In this document: piece after piece, positions 23,691-31,329 of the stretch
Layout of the letters: every line of letters starts with the position of its first letter
Position numbering within the stretch: position 1 is the stretch's first letter
Source of the DNA: Polyangiaceae bacterium
GTDB taxonomy: Bacteria; Myxococcota_A; Polyangia; Polyangiales; Polyangiaceae
Length of the DNA stretch: 46,718 nucleotides
NCBI GenBank assembly: GCA_022842465.1
Contig: JALHPN010000043.1
Coordinates: 1-46,718, forward strand
Reading direction: 5' to 3'
Program-made: the position numbers and the translations under genes
The notes under the pieces: generated by a model
The model's database searches: none
Told to the model about the DNA's origin: nothing
What the model saw: the letters and a program-made list of their open reading frames with translations, nothing else

Positions 23691-23867
23691 TCGGCGACGA
23701 GGGTCGCTGGCGCAAGCCGGACCGTCAATGCCCGAGGGTTGCGCTCGGTGCCTCGCCCCGTACCTCCCAGAGGAACGAGGAGCGCCCGAGACGGTGCGTC
23801 AGGAGACCGCCCTGGCACGAGCGCTCCGAGACAAGGACGGGTAGGCGAGCTAGAGCGAGGAAGCGGG

Positions 23868-25250
23868 ATGAATCCGAAGGAGCACGCTCGTCGTCTTGCG
23901 CTACGTCTCGCCGTCAGCTTCGCGCTGACCATCGCGAGCTTCCTCGTGGCGAGGATCGTCTCCGACTATCTGGCGCACGGCATCGAGGATGCTGCCTCCA
24001 CCATCAGCCAGCACACGATTCCCGCGGTGGAGTCGCTGGGCTCCGTCCGGACGGAGCTGAGGCGCAAGGCCTCGTTGCTCGACACGCTCGCCGGAGCGGA
24101 CGTGTCGACGGAGGACGTACGGGCCCTGCGAGACGAGCTCGCGCACGCACGGATACGCATGGAACGGAGCTGGGCGGCGTACACCGCGACGCCCGTCTTC
24201 GCGGGTGAGCGCGACCTGATCGTCGTCATCGAGTCGCAGAAGCGTGAGCTCGATACGTCGATCGATCGCGCGCTTCATGCGATGAGCGAGGGCGATCACG
24301 CCACCGCGCGAGCCGAGATCAGCGCGCGAGCGCGCCCCGCGATCACCCAGACCGACGAGGCGGTTCACGCGGCGGCAGTCCTCAATCGCCGTATCACCAC
24401 GGAGGCGGCTGCGAGGATCAAGGAGCTCCGGACCATCTCGCGGACCTGGGGCTTCGCGCTCGACGGAGCGTGCGCCGTCCTCGCCAGCGCGTCGGCTTAT
24501 CTCATCATGCGCGTCCTACGGCGTTTCTGGGCGCTCCTGGACGAACGGCTCGTCGAGATGGAGCACTTCACGGGACGCGTGGCCCACGATATCCGGAGCC
24601 CTCTCAGCACCGTCGTCCTCGCCTTGGACCTCGTGAAGCGCCGTACGGAAGGAGACGCGCAGACACAGTCGATCGTCGAGCGAGGGCTCCGAACCGTGCA
24701 GCGGATCCGGCAGCTCGTGGACGGGCTCCTGGTCTTCGCGACGGCGGGCAAGCCGTATCGCGACGAGGAGACCGCGAGGGTCTCTGAGGTCCTGGAGGGG
24801 GTCGTCGAGGACCTCCGCCCGGTCGCCGAGGAGAAGGAGATCCGCATCGCCTGCGAGGCCCCAGCTGCGACGTCGGTCGTTGCATGCAGTCCGGGTGTCC
24901 TGGTGAGCATCCTCTCGAACTTGCTCGGTAACGCGGTCAAGTACATGGGAGACGCGCCGGTCAGGGAGGTGACGGTGAGAGTTCGTGAAGCGGAGCGCAC
25001 GGTGCGCGTCGACGTCGAAGACACGGGGCCGGGGATCCCCGAGGCGCTGCGCTCGACGGTCTTCGACCCTCACGTCCGTGGTGCCGAAGCCGCCGTTCCA
25101 GGCTTGGGGCTCGGGCTGGCAACCGTGCGCCGGCTCGTCGAAGCGCACGGCGGTACGGTCAGTCTTCGAGCCGGCGATCGCGCTGGCTGTATCTTCTCGT
25201 TCCAGCTGCCGAAGTCGGAAGGCGCGCGGCGGCGCTCTCTCGACGGCTGA
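23868..25250 (+). CDS. Sensor histidine kinase with periplasmic four-helix-type domain
   Basis: The 460-aa protein starts at ATG 23868; the longer open frame upstream is antisense to the other kinase. TM1 (about 12-33) and TM2 (about 205-222) bracket a 170-residue, mostly helical periplasmic domain like four-helix-bundle (4HB_MCP/CHASE3-type) sensors. HisKA has His240 in Val-Ala-His-Asp-Ile-Arg-Ser-Pro. The HATPase domain shows Asn-Leu-Leu-Gly-Asn-Ala, Asp-Thr-Gly-Pro-Gly-Ile and Gly-Leu-Gly-Leu-Gly-Leu. GAGG at 23857-23860 is a fair ribosome site. There is no adjacent regulator. The divergent position beside the 7TM kinase suggests shared control; the two sensors are unrelated in their input domains. 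Confidence 0.93.
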   Translation: MNPKEHARRLALRLAVSFALTIASFLVARIVSDYLAHGIEDAASTISQHTIPAVESLGSVRTELRRKASLLDTLAGADVSTEDVRALRDELAHARIRMERSWAAYTATPVFAGERDLIVVIESQKRELDTSIDRALHAMSEGDHATARAEISARARPAITQTDEAVHAAAVLNRRITTEAAARIKELRTISRTWGFALDGACAVLASASAYLIMRVLRRFWALLDERLVEMEHFTGRVAHDIRSPLSTVVLALDLVKRRTEGDAQTQSIVERGLRTVQRIRQLVDGLLVFATAGKPYRDEETARVSEVLEGVVEDLRPVAEEKEIRIACEAPAATSVVACSPGVLVSILSNLLGNAVKYMGDAPVREVTVRVREAERTVRVDVEDTGPGIPEALRSTVFDPHVRGAEAAVPGLGLGLATVRRLVEAHGGTVSLRAGDRAGCIFSFQLPKSEGARRRSLDG

Positions 25251-25253
25251 CCT

Positions 25254-26591
25254 TCAGGTCAGCGGGTACGTGCGGGAGCCGAGCTTGGCCCCCGCGCCGT
25301 CGATGAACTCCACCTCGAGCTGCTTCCTCTGCGGGGACACGCGGAAGCGCGTGAAGTTGTGCGTGCGGGTCTTGAACTCGAAGCCCTGCACGTTGGCCCA
25401 GATGTGGAGAGGGATGTCGTTCCCGCCCGGACCCATCACGACCTCGCGGTGCTTCATGCCGCGCTCGACCCGGTTGATCGCGCCGTGGTGCAGGTCTCCC
25501 GAGAGCCACCACACGTTGTCGAAGCGCTCGGTCATCGTGAGGACCTGCTCGCGCTGCGCGGCGTAGCCCTCCCAGCGGTGCTGCTGCGCCCAGTCGAGGT
25601 CCCAGAAGAGGGGGTAGTTCAGGATCGGCACCGAGTTCACGACGAGCTTCACCAGCGCGTTCGACCTCGCGAGCCCTTGCTCGAGCCACGCGAGCTGCGC
25701 CGGCGAGATGTACTCCGCGTCGCGCGACTTCCGGCTCGAAGGTCGGCGTTCGCTGCGGCCGTCGAGGACGAACATCTCGACGGTGCGACCCCACCTCGTG
25801 CTCCGCCAGATCCGCCGGTCGTTCTCGGCCTCGTCGAGCGGATGGTGCTCGAAGAACGCGGCGCGGGCGGTGTCGACCAGGCCGCTCGGCGTCGTCTCAG
25901 GATCGTAGTCGTTCGCCACCTCGTGGTCGTCCCACGTCCCGAACCAGCTCGTCGACCCGAGCACGGCCTGCATTCCGGCGCTCGTCCAGTTCTCGGCGTA
26001 CTTCGCGCGGAACTGCTCCGGTGAGCGCGCCCCGGTGCAGTAGACGTGGTCTCCCGCGTGGACGAAGAAGTCGAGCTCGTGCTTCGCGGCCTCGAGCAGC
26101 GTGGGGAACGGGCGGTAGACCTGGTTGGTGCAGGCCGTGCCGCCGAAGACGACCTCCTCGAGCGCGTCGTCCGCGGGCGCGCAGCGGAACGTCCCGAATC
26201 GCGAGCGCGCGCGCTCGCGGTCGTTCAGGGTGAAGGCGTAGGTGTAGCGGGCGCCGGGGCGGAGGCCCGTCACCCGCGCGTGGACGAAGCCGGCCTCGCT
26301 CGCCGTCACTTCGCGCTCGAACGCGACCGTCCCCGGGCGACCGTCCCCGGCCTCGACGACGGAGAGGACGGCGCGGCCGCGCGGCCGCGTCGCAAGGTGC
26401 GTCCAGAGCATGGCGGACGTCGACGTCGTCGACCCGGCGCTCACGCCGAACGGGAAGAGGTCCGGGCGCTCGGGAGCGCGCGTGAGCCCCGCGGCGCCGT
26501 CCTCGACGTCGTCCCCCGACGGAAGCGCGCACCCGGGCACGAGCGACGCGGCGCCGGCGAGTTGGAGGAACCGACGGCGCGAGAGGGTCAC
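25254..26591 (-). CDS. PhoD-like alkaline phosphatase, Tat-exported
   Basis: The product is about 445 aa. A Tat signal (Ser-Arg-Arg-Arg-Phe-Leu-Gln-Leu) starts at residue 4 from GTG 26591; a TTG at 26609 is an alternative start. The signal ends in Val-Pro-Gly-Cys, so it may be a Tat lipoprotein. A fibronectin-like N-terminal domain (about 40-145) precedes a metallophosphatase domain with His-Ala-Gly-Asp-His-Val-Tyr at 178-184, Trp-Asp-Asp-His-Glu at 220-224 and a C-terminal Gly-Asp-Leu-His-His-Gly, the PhoD metal ligands. PhoD enzymes hydrolyse phosphomonoesters and diesters, with Fe and Ca in the active site, outside the cytoplasm. It follows the Ser/Thr kinase by 148 bases on the same strand. 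Confidence 0.9.
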   Translation of the reverse strand: MTLSRRRFLQLAGAASLVPGCALPSGDDVEDGAAGLTRAPERPDLFPFGVSAGSTTSTSAMLWTHLATRPRGRAVLSVVEAGDGRPGTVAFEREVTASEAGFVHARVTGLRPGARYTYAFTLNDRERARSRFGTFRCAPADDALEEVVFGGTACTNQVYRPFPTLLEAAKHELDFFVHAGDHVYCTGARSPEQFRAKYAENWTSAGMQAVLGSTSWFGTWDDHEVANDYDPETTPSGLVDTARAAFFEHHPLDEAENDRRIWRSTRWGRTVEMFVLDGRSERRPSSRKSRDAEYISPAQLAWLEQGLARSNALVKLVVNSVPILNYPLFWDLDWAQQHRWEGYAAQREQVLTMTERFDNVWWLSGDLHHGAINRVERGMKHREVVMGPGGNDIPLHIWANVQGFEFKTRTHNFTRFRVSPQRKQLEVEFIDGAGAKLGSRTYPLT

Positions 26592-26739
26592 GCTTGGTGC
26601 TTGGTGCAACGACGGGGCCAGCGCCGGAGGTCGCCGAGGACGCGGGAACGCCCCCTCACGACCCCGCCGGGTGGATCTTCCGTCCCCCTGCGGCCCTGGT
26701 GCGGGCGCCTTTGGGACGAGCGTGTGAGCCCACGCGTGG

Positions 26740-28320
26740 TCAGAGCCTCGCGTCGAAGAAGACGCGGACGTCGGCGCCGGCCTGTGAGGTCGGGAAGACG
26801 AGCGTTCCGAGCGCTCGCGCCATGCATGTCTCGAAGGCCGGGGTCTTCTCCTTCACCGAGCGCGAGCGCCTGACGTTCGTGACCTTTCCGAGCGCGTCCA
26901 CCGTGATGAACCAGTCGCTGGACTCGTGGTTCGGCGGCTCGTACTCCGACGCCACGTGACACGCGGTGACGCTGGGCATCGCGGTCTCGATGATCTTCCG
27001 GCACCCGGCCGATCCGCCGTAGACGCGCGGCCACGTCCCTCCGGTGATGCGCGGCGTCCGGCCCGTCATGCGGGCACGCGCGAGCGGCGCGCCGGCGTCG
27101 ATGGACTGGGGCGGCGCCGTGACCACGGCCTTCGAAGGAACCGTCCGAGCTCCGGCGTCCGGGGGCGGGCTCGCGGTGTCGACGGGCGCCGAGCTCGCGT
27201 CGGATCGCTCGCCTCCGTCCGGAGTCGCGCTCGTGACCGTCTCGGCAGGGGAGCTCGCGACGCTCGCGCCCTGCCGCTTCTTCACGGCCCAGGCGCCTCC
27301 GCCGAGGAGTCCCAGGGAGACGACGCCGAGGAGGACCCCGCGCGTGAAGGTCGCGCCCGCGCCGGGCTTTCGTTGCGGCGCCGGCATCGTGTCCGTGGGC
27401 GGGATGTTCGACACCGGTTTCACGTGCGGTGGCGCGAGCGAGCCCATCCAGACGGGGCGCGGGCCGGCGATCGAGCACGCCTCGATGGCCGCGCGCATCT
27501 CCGCCGCCGAGCCGAACCGGCCTTCGCGGTCCTTGTGCATCGCGCGCTCGACGACGAGCGAGAGCCCGGGGTCGATCCCTGGCTCGACGCTCGCGAGGGG
27601 CGGAGGCCGATGGTGCACGATCGCGTAGAGCAGCGCGGACAAGGAGGGCGCCTCGAGCGGCGGTCGCCCCGCGAGCGCGAGGTACATCAGCGTCCCTACC
27701 GCGTAGAGATCGGTCCGCGCGTCGACGCTCCCTCCCGCGACCTGCTCGGGCGCCATGAACGCCGGCGTTCCGAGGATCGTGCTCGCCCCGGTGAGCCGCA
27801 CGCTCTCCTCCGACGCGAGCTTCGCGATCCCGAAGTCGAGGAGCTTCACGAAGTCCTCGTGGCCCGACGTCGACACGAGGAAGATGTTGTCCGGCTTGAC
27901 GTCGCGATGGACGATGCCCGCGCGGTGGGCGGCCTCCAGCGCCGAGAGGACCTGGTGGGCGATCGCCGCGACGCGTCCTGCCGGGAGCCGTGGCTCGCTC
28001 CGCAGGAGCGCGCCGAGCGTCCTCCCGACGAGGTGCTCCATCACCATGAAGGCAGGCTCGCCCGGGTTCGCCTGGAAGTCGGTCACCTGGGCGATGTTCG
28101 GGTGCCCGAGGGCGGCGGCGGCGCGCGCCTCACGGACGAAGCGCGCGAGCCCGTCGTCGTCGAGCACGCGGTCCATGCGGAGCGCCTTGATCGCGACGCG
28201 GCGGCCGAGGTCCTGCTGCACGCCGTCGTAGACGGTGCCCCAGCCGCCCGAGCCGAGCTGCTCGCCGACCACGTAGCGGCCACCGAGGACCGTACCGCGC
28301 GCGAGGACCTCCGGGCGCAT
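26740..28320 (-). CDS. Ser/Thr protein kinase with periplasmic AgmX/TonB-like C-terminal domain
   Basis: The 526-aa protein starts at ATG 28320; the frame is open to 29178 but that part is antisense-like to the beta-lactamase frame. Kinase motifs are complete: Gly-Ser-Gly-Gly-Trp-Gly at 23-28, Lys45, His138-Arg-Asp-Val-Lys-Pro-Asp-Asn145, Asp162-Phe-Gly and Ala190-Pro-Glu. One membrane helix lies at about 337-356. A Ser/Pro/Ala linker leads to a C-terminal domain (about 425-526) with three spaced Cys, a Gly-Lys-Val turn and a Phe-Pro near the end, like the AgmX/PglI and TonB C-terminal fold known from myxobacteria. This would be the extracytoplasmic sensor; it lacks PASTA repeats. The gene lies 47 bases after the beta-lactamase. 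Confidence 0.92.
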   Translation of the reverse strand: MRPEVLARGTVLGGRYVVGEQLGSGGWGTVYDGVQQDLGRRVAIKALRMDRVLDDDGLARFVREARAAAALGHPNIAQVTDFQANPGEPAFMVMEHLVGRTLGALLRSEPRLPAGRVAAIAHQVLSALEAAHRAGIVHRDVKPDNIFLVSTSGHEDFVKLLDFGIAKLASEESVRLTGASTILGTPAFMAPEQVAGGSVDARTDLYAVGTLMYLALAGRPPLEAPSLSALLYAIVHHRPPPLASVEPGIDPGLSLVVERAMHKDREGRFGSAAEMRAAIEACSIAGPRPVWMGSLAPPHVKPVSNIPPTDTMPAPQRKPGAGATFTRGVLLGVVSLGLLGGGAWAVKKRQGASVASSPAETVTSATPDGGERSDASSAPVDTASPPPDAGARTVPSKAVVTAPPQSIDAGAPLARARMTGRTPRITGGTWPRVYGGSAGCRKIIETAMPSVTACHVASEYEPPNHESSDWFITVDALGKVTNVRRSRSVKEKTPAFETCMARALGTLVFPTSQAGADVRVFFDARL

Positions 28321-28367
28321 CGCCGGGTCAGCTACGCCACCTGAGCGGACCTCGACCACGGGCCAGC

Positions 28368-29264
28368 TCAGCCCCCGAGCGCGTCGGCGACGCTCCGGCC
28401 GATCTCGGCGTGCGCGGCAGAGAGCGTCGGGACGCCGCGCGGGCTCTCGCTGAGGTAGGCGGCGACGAGGATGGGCGCGCGGCTCGGCGGCCACGCGATA
28501 GCGAGATCGTTCACCGCGCCGCGCGGGCCGGTCCCCGTCTTGTCGCCGGCGGTCCATCCGGCAGGGAAGCCGGCGCGCAGGCGCGTTCTCCCCGTCTCGC
28601 ACGCGCGCAGCCATCCGAGGAGGCGCTCGCGGCTCGTGGGCGTGAGCGCGTCGCCGACGAGCACGGCGCGGAGGAGGCCCACCATCGCGCGCGGCGTCGT
28701 CGTGTCGCGCGGATCGCCGAGCGCATGCTCGTTGAGGCTGGGCTCGTCGCGATCGAGCCGCGTGACGGCGTCGCCCCGTGCGCGTGCGAAGGCCGTGACG
28801 GCGGCCGGTCCGCCGGTCCGCGCGAGGAGGAGGTTCGCGGCCGTGTTGTCGCTGACCGTCACGGCCGCCTCCGCGAGCAGCGCCACGGAGAGACTCCCTT
28901 CGAGGACGTGCGCGCTCGCCACCGGCGCGTGCTCGATGAGATCCCGGGCGGAGTAGCGGAGCGGTTCGTCCAGTGCGAGTGCGCCACGGTCGACCTCGGC
29001 GAGCACGTGGGCGGCGAGCACCCACTTGAACGTCGAGCACATCGCGAAGCGCTCGTCGGCGCGGTGCGCGAGCGCGCGGCCCGAGCCCGTGTCGAGCGCG
29101 AACACGCCGACGCGCCCGCCGATGCGGGCCTCGAGCTCCGCGAGCGACGTGGGCGCCGCGGGCGGCCGCGTCCCGCACGCCGCCGCCGCGAGCGCCATGA
29201 CGACGTATGCGAGGATCTCTCGCCTCGTCCTGCGATTCGACTGGGGCACGCGGTCGGAGCTCAT
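28368..29264 (-). CDS. Class A beta-lactamase, lipoprotein
   Basis: The 298-aa protein has all class A active-site motifs: Ser77-Thr-Phe-Lys80, Ser138-Asp-Asn140, Glu174 in Glu-Pro-x-Leu-Asn (omega loop) and Lys242-Thr-Gly244. It should hydrolyse beta-lactams in the periplasm; the spectrum cannot be predicted. Cys76 precedes the serine, as in several extended-spectrum and carbapenemase groups, but the partner Cys at Ambler 238 is Gly here, so there is no disulfide of the KPC type. The N-terminus has Arg-Arg-Thr-Arg-Arg and ends Ala-Ala-Ala-Cys (Cys30), so Tat or Sec export and lipidation are both possible. No AmpR/BlaI-type regulator is adjacent; a Ser/Thr kinase follows 47 bases on. Confidence 0.95.
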   Translation of the reverse strand: MSSDRVPQSNRRTRREILAYVVMALAAAACGTRPPAAPTSLAELEARIGGRVGVFALDTGSGRALAHRADERFAMCSTFKWVLAAHVLAEVDRGALALDEPLRYSARDLIEHAPVASAHVLEGSLSVALLAEAAVTVSDNTAANLLLARTGGPAAVTAFARARGDAVTRLDRDEPSLNEHALGDPRDTTTPRAMVGLLRAVLVGDALTPTSRERLLGWLRACETGRTRLRAGFPAGWTAGDKTGTGPRGAVNDLAIAWPPSRAPILVAAYLSESPRGVPTLSAAHAEIGRSVADALGG

Positions 29265-29350
29265 GGGCGCGCGCGCTCGACGTCGGCGCTGCAGGCGGCG
29301 ACGGTGACCGATGCGACCAGGGAAGCCATGACTCCGAGGGCTCGGCGCAT
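29261..29350 (-). CDS. Tiny lipoprotein-like ORF coupled to the beta-lactamase
   Basis: This 29-codon frame starts at ATG 29350 with AAGG seven bases upstream. It encodes a basic start, a hydrophobic stretch and a lipobox-like Thr-Val-Ala-Ala-Cys (Cys20), then nine polar residues. Its stop overlaps the beta-lactamase start (ATGA), so translation would be coupled. The plan is like entericidins and other toxin-like or leader lipopeptides, though no homology can be claimed. It may act as a small envelope lipoprotein or simply as a leader. Chance is possible because the frame is short. Confidence 0.4.
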   Translation of the reverse strand: MRRALGVMASLVASVTVAACSADVERARP

Positions 29351-29415
29351 GGCGCGACCTTAGGCGGCCCCGGCGCCTCCGTCCACGATTCGTAGCCGGT
29401 CGAGCGCTACGTGCG

Positions 29416-29817
29416 TCAGAGGTGGAACTGTCGCTCGGCTTCGGGCTGGTACGCCACGTAGGCGATCTTGAAGCGGGCGCCGTCGATGCGGAAGGCGTGG
29501 CCGGGCACGGCGCCGAGGAGGTCGATGCCGAGCGGTGAGAGCACGGAGACGCGCTCGCTCGCAGGCGAGGCGTCCCATGGGTAGACGAGCGCGAGCTCGT
29601 GGCCGATGCCCCCGTCTTCCCAGCCGACGATGCGTGAGTTCATCGTCACGATCGACGCCGGCATCCTCGCGGCCGGAACGATCCGGCATCGATTCAACTT
29701 GTCGAGGAGCAGTCGCATCATGGCGTCGTGACGGCGACCGACGGGCGTCGTCGTCAAGCTGCGCAGGCGGACGTCGTCCGTGTCGGTCACGAGAGGGCGG
29801 ATGCCGGATTCGCTCAC
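29416..29817 (-). CDS. Rnk-like / GreA-GreB C-terminal domain protein
   Basis: The 133-aa product starts at GTG 29817 with GGA nine bases upstream; the frame is open to 29988 with no better start. The N-terminal 60 residues form a short helical segment. The remainder (about 60-133) is the FKBP-like fold shared by Rnk and the Gre factors: Val-Thr-Met-Asn-Ser-Arg, then Glu-Leu-Ala-Leu-Val-Tyr-Pro-Trp-Asp-Ala, then Val-Ser-Val-Leu-Ser-x-Leu-Gly. Rnk binds RNA polymerase and was named as a regulator of nucleoside diphosphate kinase. It lacks the Gre coiled-coil with its two acidic tip residues, so transcript cleavage is unlikely. A LysR-Rnk fusion lies just upstream and carries a close paralogue. 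Confidence 0.82.
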   Translation of the reverse strand: MSESGIRPLVTDTDDVRLRSLTTTPVGRRHDAMMRLLLDKLNRCRIVPAARMPASIVTMNSRIVGWEDGGIGHELALVYPWDASPASERVSVLSPLGIDLLGAVPGHAFRIDGARFKIAYVAYQPEAERQFHL

Positions 29818-29920
29818 GGTTGATCCAACTCTAGGAGGCGACCTGCCGATGACGAGCACCGTCTCGTGACCACACTGTTCTCGCTGGCGAACAATCCGCT
29901 CCGCCGAGCGGCTCCCGGCC

Positions 29921-31249
29921 TCAGAGGTGGTGGTCTCCGGCCGCCTCTGGCTGGTACGGAATCGCGCGGAGCGTCGACGTCCGTCCACCTTCGGTGATCT
30001 TCGCTCCCACGGATGCGCCGAGGAGATCGAGGCCCAGCTCGCTCAGCACGGAGATCCGCTCTCGCCCGGCATCCCAGGGGTAGACGAGCGAGAGCTCGCG
30101 ATCGCTCCCGTCCGGGTCCCGCAGGTGCACGCGTGAGTTCATCGTCACGCTGGTTCGCGGGATCTTGGCGGCCGGGAGCCTCTTCGCGCGCGCCGCCAAG
30201 CCCTGCAGCTGCGCCGCCGGCCCCGGCGCGATCTCCTCGTACAGCGCGGCGATCGCGGTCAGCCGGCGGGCGTCCTGCTCGGTCACGGGCATGACGCGGC
30301 CCTTCGTCCTCCGGACCGGCGCGGCAGCCGGACGGCGAGCCTCCCACGGCGCCTCGCGGAAGCGCGCGACGAGGAGGTCCATGAACGCGCGCACGCTCGC
30401 GGGCGGCAAGCGTCCGTGCGGGTGCAGCGCATGCACGAAGAGCTCGATCGTCTGGAAGTCGTCGAGCACACGCCGGAGGCGTCCGTCGGCCAGCTCGTCG
30501 ACGACGAGCGGCTCGGGCAACATGGCGATGCCGAGGCCGGCGAGCGCCGCCTCGCGGAGGAACCGTGCGTCGTCGGCGAGGAGGCGCGAGAGGCTCGTCA
30601 TCGAAACGGCCCCTTCGTCCGTCTGGAAGCGGAGATCGTCGGGGGCCTGACGGATCGTGTGCGAGAGGCAGTCGTGGTGAACGAGGTCTTGCGGGCGAAA
30701 CGGGACGCCGCGGCTGCGCAGGTAGCTCGGCGCCGCGCAGACCACGACGCGCACGTCGCCGAGCTTGCGCGTCGTGAGGCCCGAGTCGGACAGCCGACCG
30801 GCGATGACGATGGCGATGTCGACCTCGTCCGACAGACGCTCCGGAACGTGGTCGCTGAGCCGGAGGTCGACGCGCACCGACGGATGCGTGCGCATGAACT
30901 CCCCGAGCGGCGCCGTCAGGTAAGCCTGGGCGAAGCCCGGAGGTGCCTGGACGCGCAAGGTGCCGCGCGGGACGGTCGTAGCGCCCGCGGCGACGTCGGT
31001 GACCTCGTCGGCTCCCGCGACGACCTTGGCGCACAGCTCGTAGAGCCGTACGCCGTCGGCCGTGAGCGCCAGGCGCCGCGTCGTCCGGTGCAAGAGGCGG
31101 ACGCCGAGGCTCTGCTCGAGCCGTGCCACGCGCGTGCTGACGGCGGACTTCGAGACGCCCAGCGTCCGCGCCGCCTTGCTGAAGGAGCGCGCCTCCACGA
31201 CGCGAGCGAAGAACGCCATTCCCAGGATGTCGTCGGGCGTCGCGCGCAT
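29921..31249 (-). CDS. LysR-type regulator fused in frame to an Rnk-like domain
   Basis: The 442-aa product starts at ATG 31249. Residues 7-66 are a LysR winged HTH (Phe-Ser-Lys-Ala-Ala-Arg-Thr-Leu-Gly, then Ser-Ala-Val-Ser-Thr-Arg-Val-Ala-Arg-Leu-Glu), and 93-300 are the periplasmic-binding-like effector domain of the LysR type, a normal 300-residue regulator. A basic linker (about 300-318) leads to a complete Rnk-like domain (320-442) with Val-Thr-Met-Asn-Ser-Arg and Leu-Ser-Leu-Val-Tyr-Pro-Trp-Asp-Ala, like the free paralogue 104 bases downstream. An internal ATG near 30292, preceded by AAGGG, could also give a free Rnk-like product. A lost stop codon in the assembly is the main alternative. 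Confidence 0.85.
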   Translation of the reverse strand: MRATPDDILGMAFFARVVEARSFSKAARTLGVSKSAVSTRVARLEQSLGVRLLHRTTRRLALTADGVRLYELCAKVVAGADEVTDVAAGATTVPRGTLRVQAPPGFAQAYLTAPLGEFMRTHPSVRVDLRLSDHVPERLSDEVDIAIVIAGRLSDSGLTTRKLGDVRVVVCAAPSYLRSRGVPFRPQDLVHHDCLSHTIRQAPDDLRFQTDEGAVSMTSLSRLLADDARFLREAALAGLGIAMLPEPLVVDELADGRLRRVLDDFQTIELFVHALHPHGRLPPASVRAFMDLLVARFREAPWEARRPAAAPVRRTKGRVMPVTEQDARRLTAIAALYEEIAPGPAAQLQGLAARAKRLPAAKIPRTSVTMNSRVHLRDPDGSDRELSLVYPWDAGRERISVLSELGLDLLGASVGAKITEGGRTSTLRAIPYQPEAAGDHHL

Positions 31250-31329
31250 CGGTCGAGGGGTACCAGAACCGAGTCGTCGCCGAAATCGCGCGCGGCGCCG
31301 AGCCCTGGCTACGGACGGCGCCGAGGACC

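Noticed and set aside
23812..23828. A perfect TGGCACG before the histidine kinase at 23868
   Set aside because: The -12 position has CC instead of GC, so the essential second half is missing.
31113..31128. A sigma54-like TGGCACG-N4-GAGCA match with GG-N10-GC spacing on the minus strand
   Set aside because: It lies inside the LysR helix-turn-helix coding region and encodes conserved residues there; it shows the chance rate of such matches.
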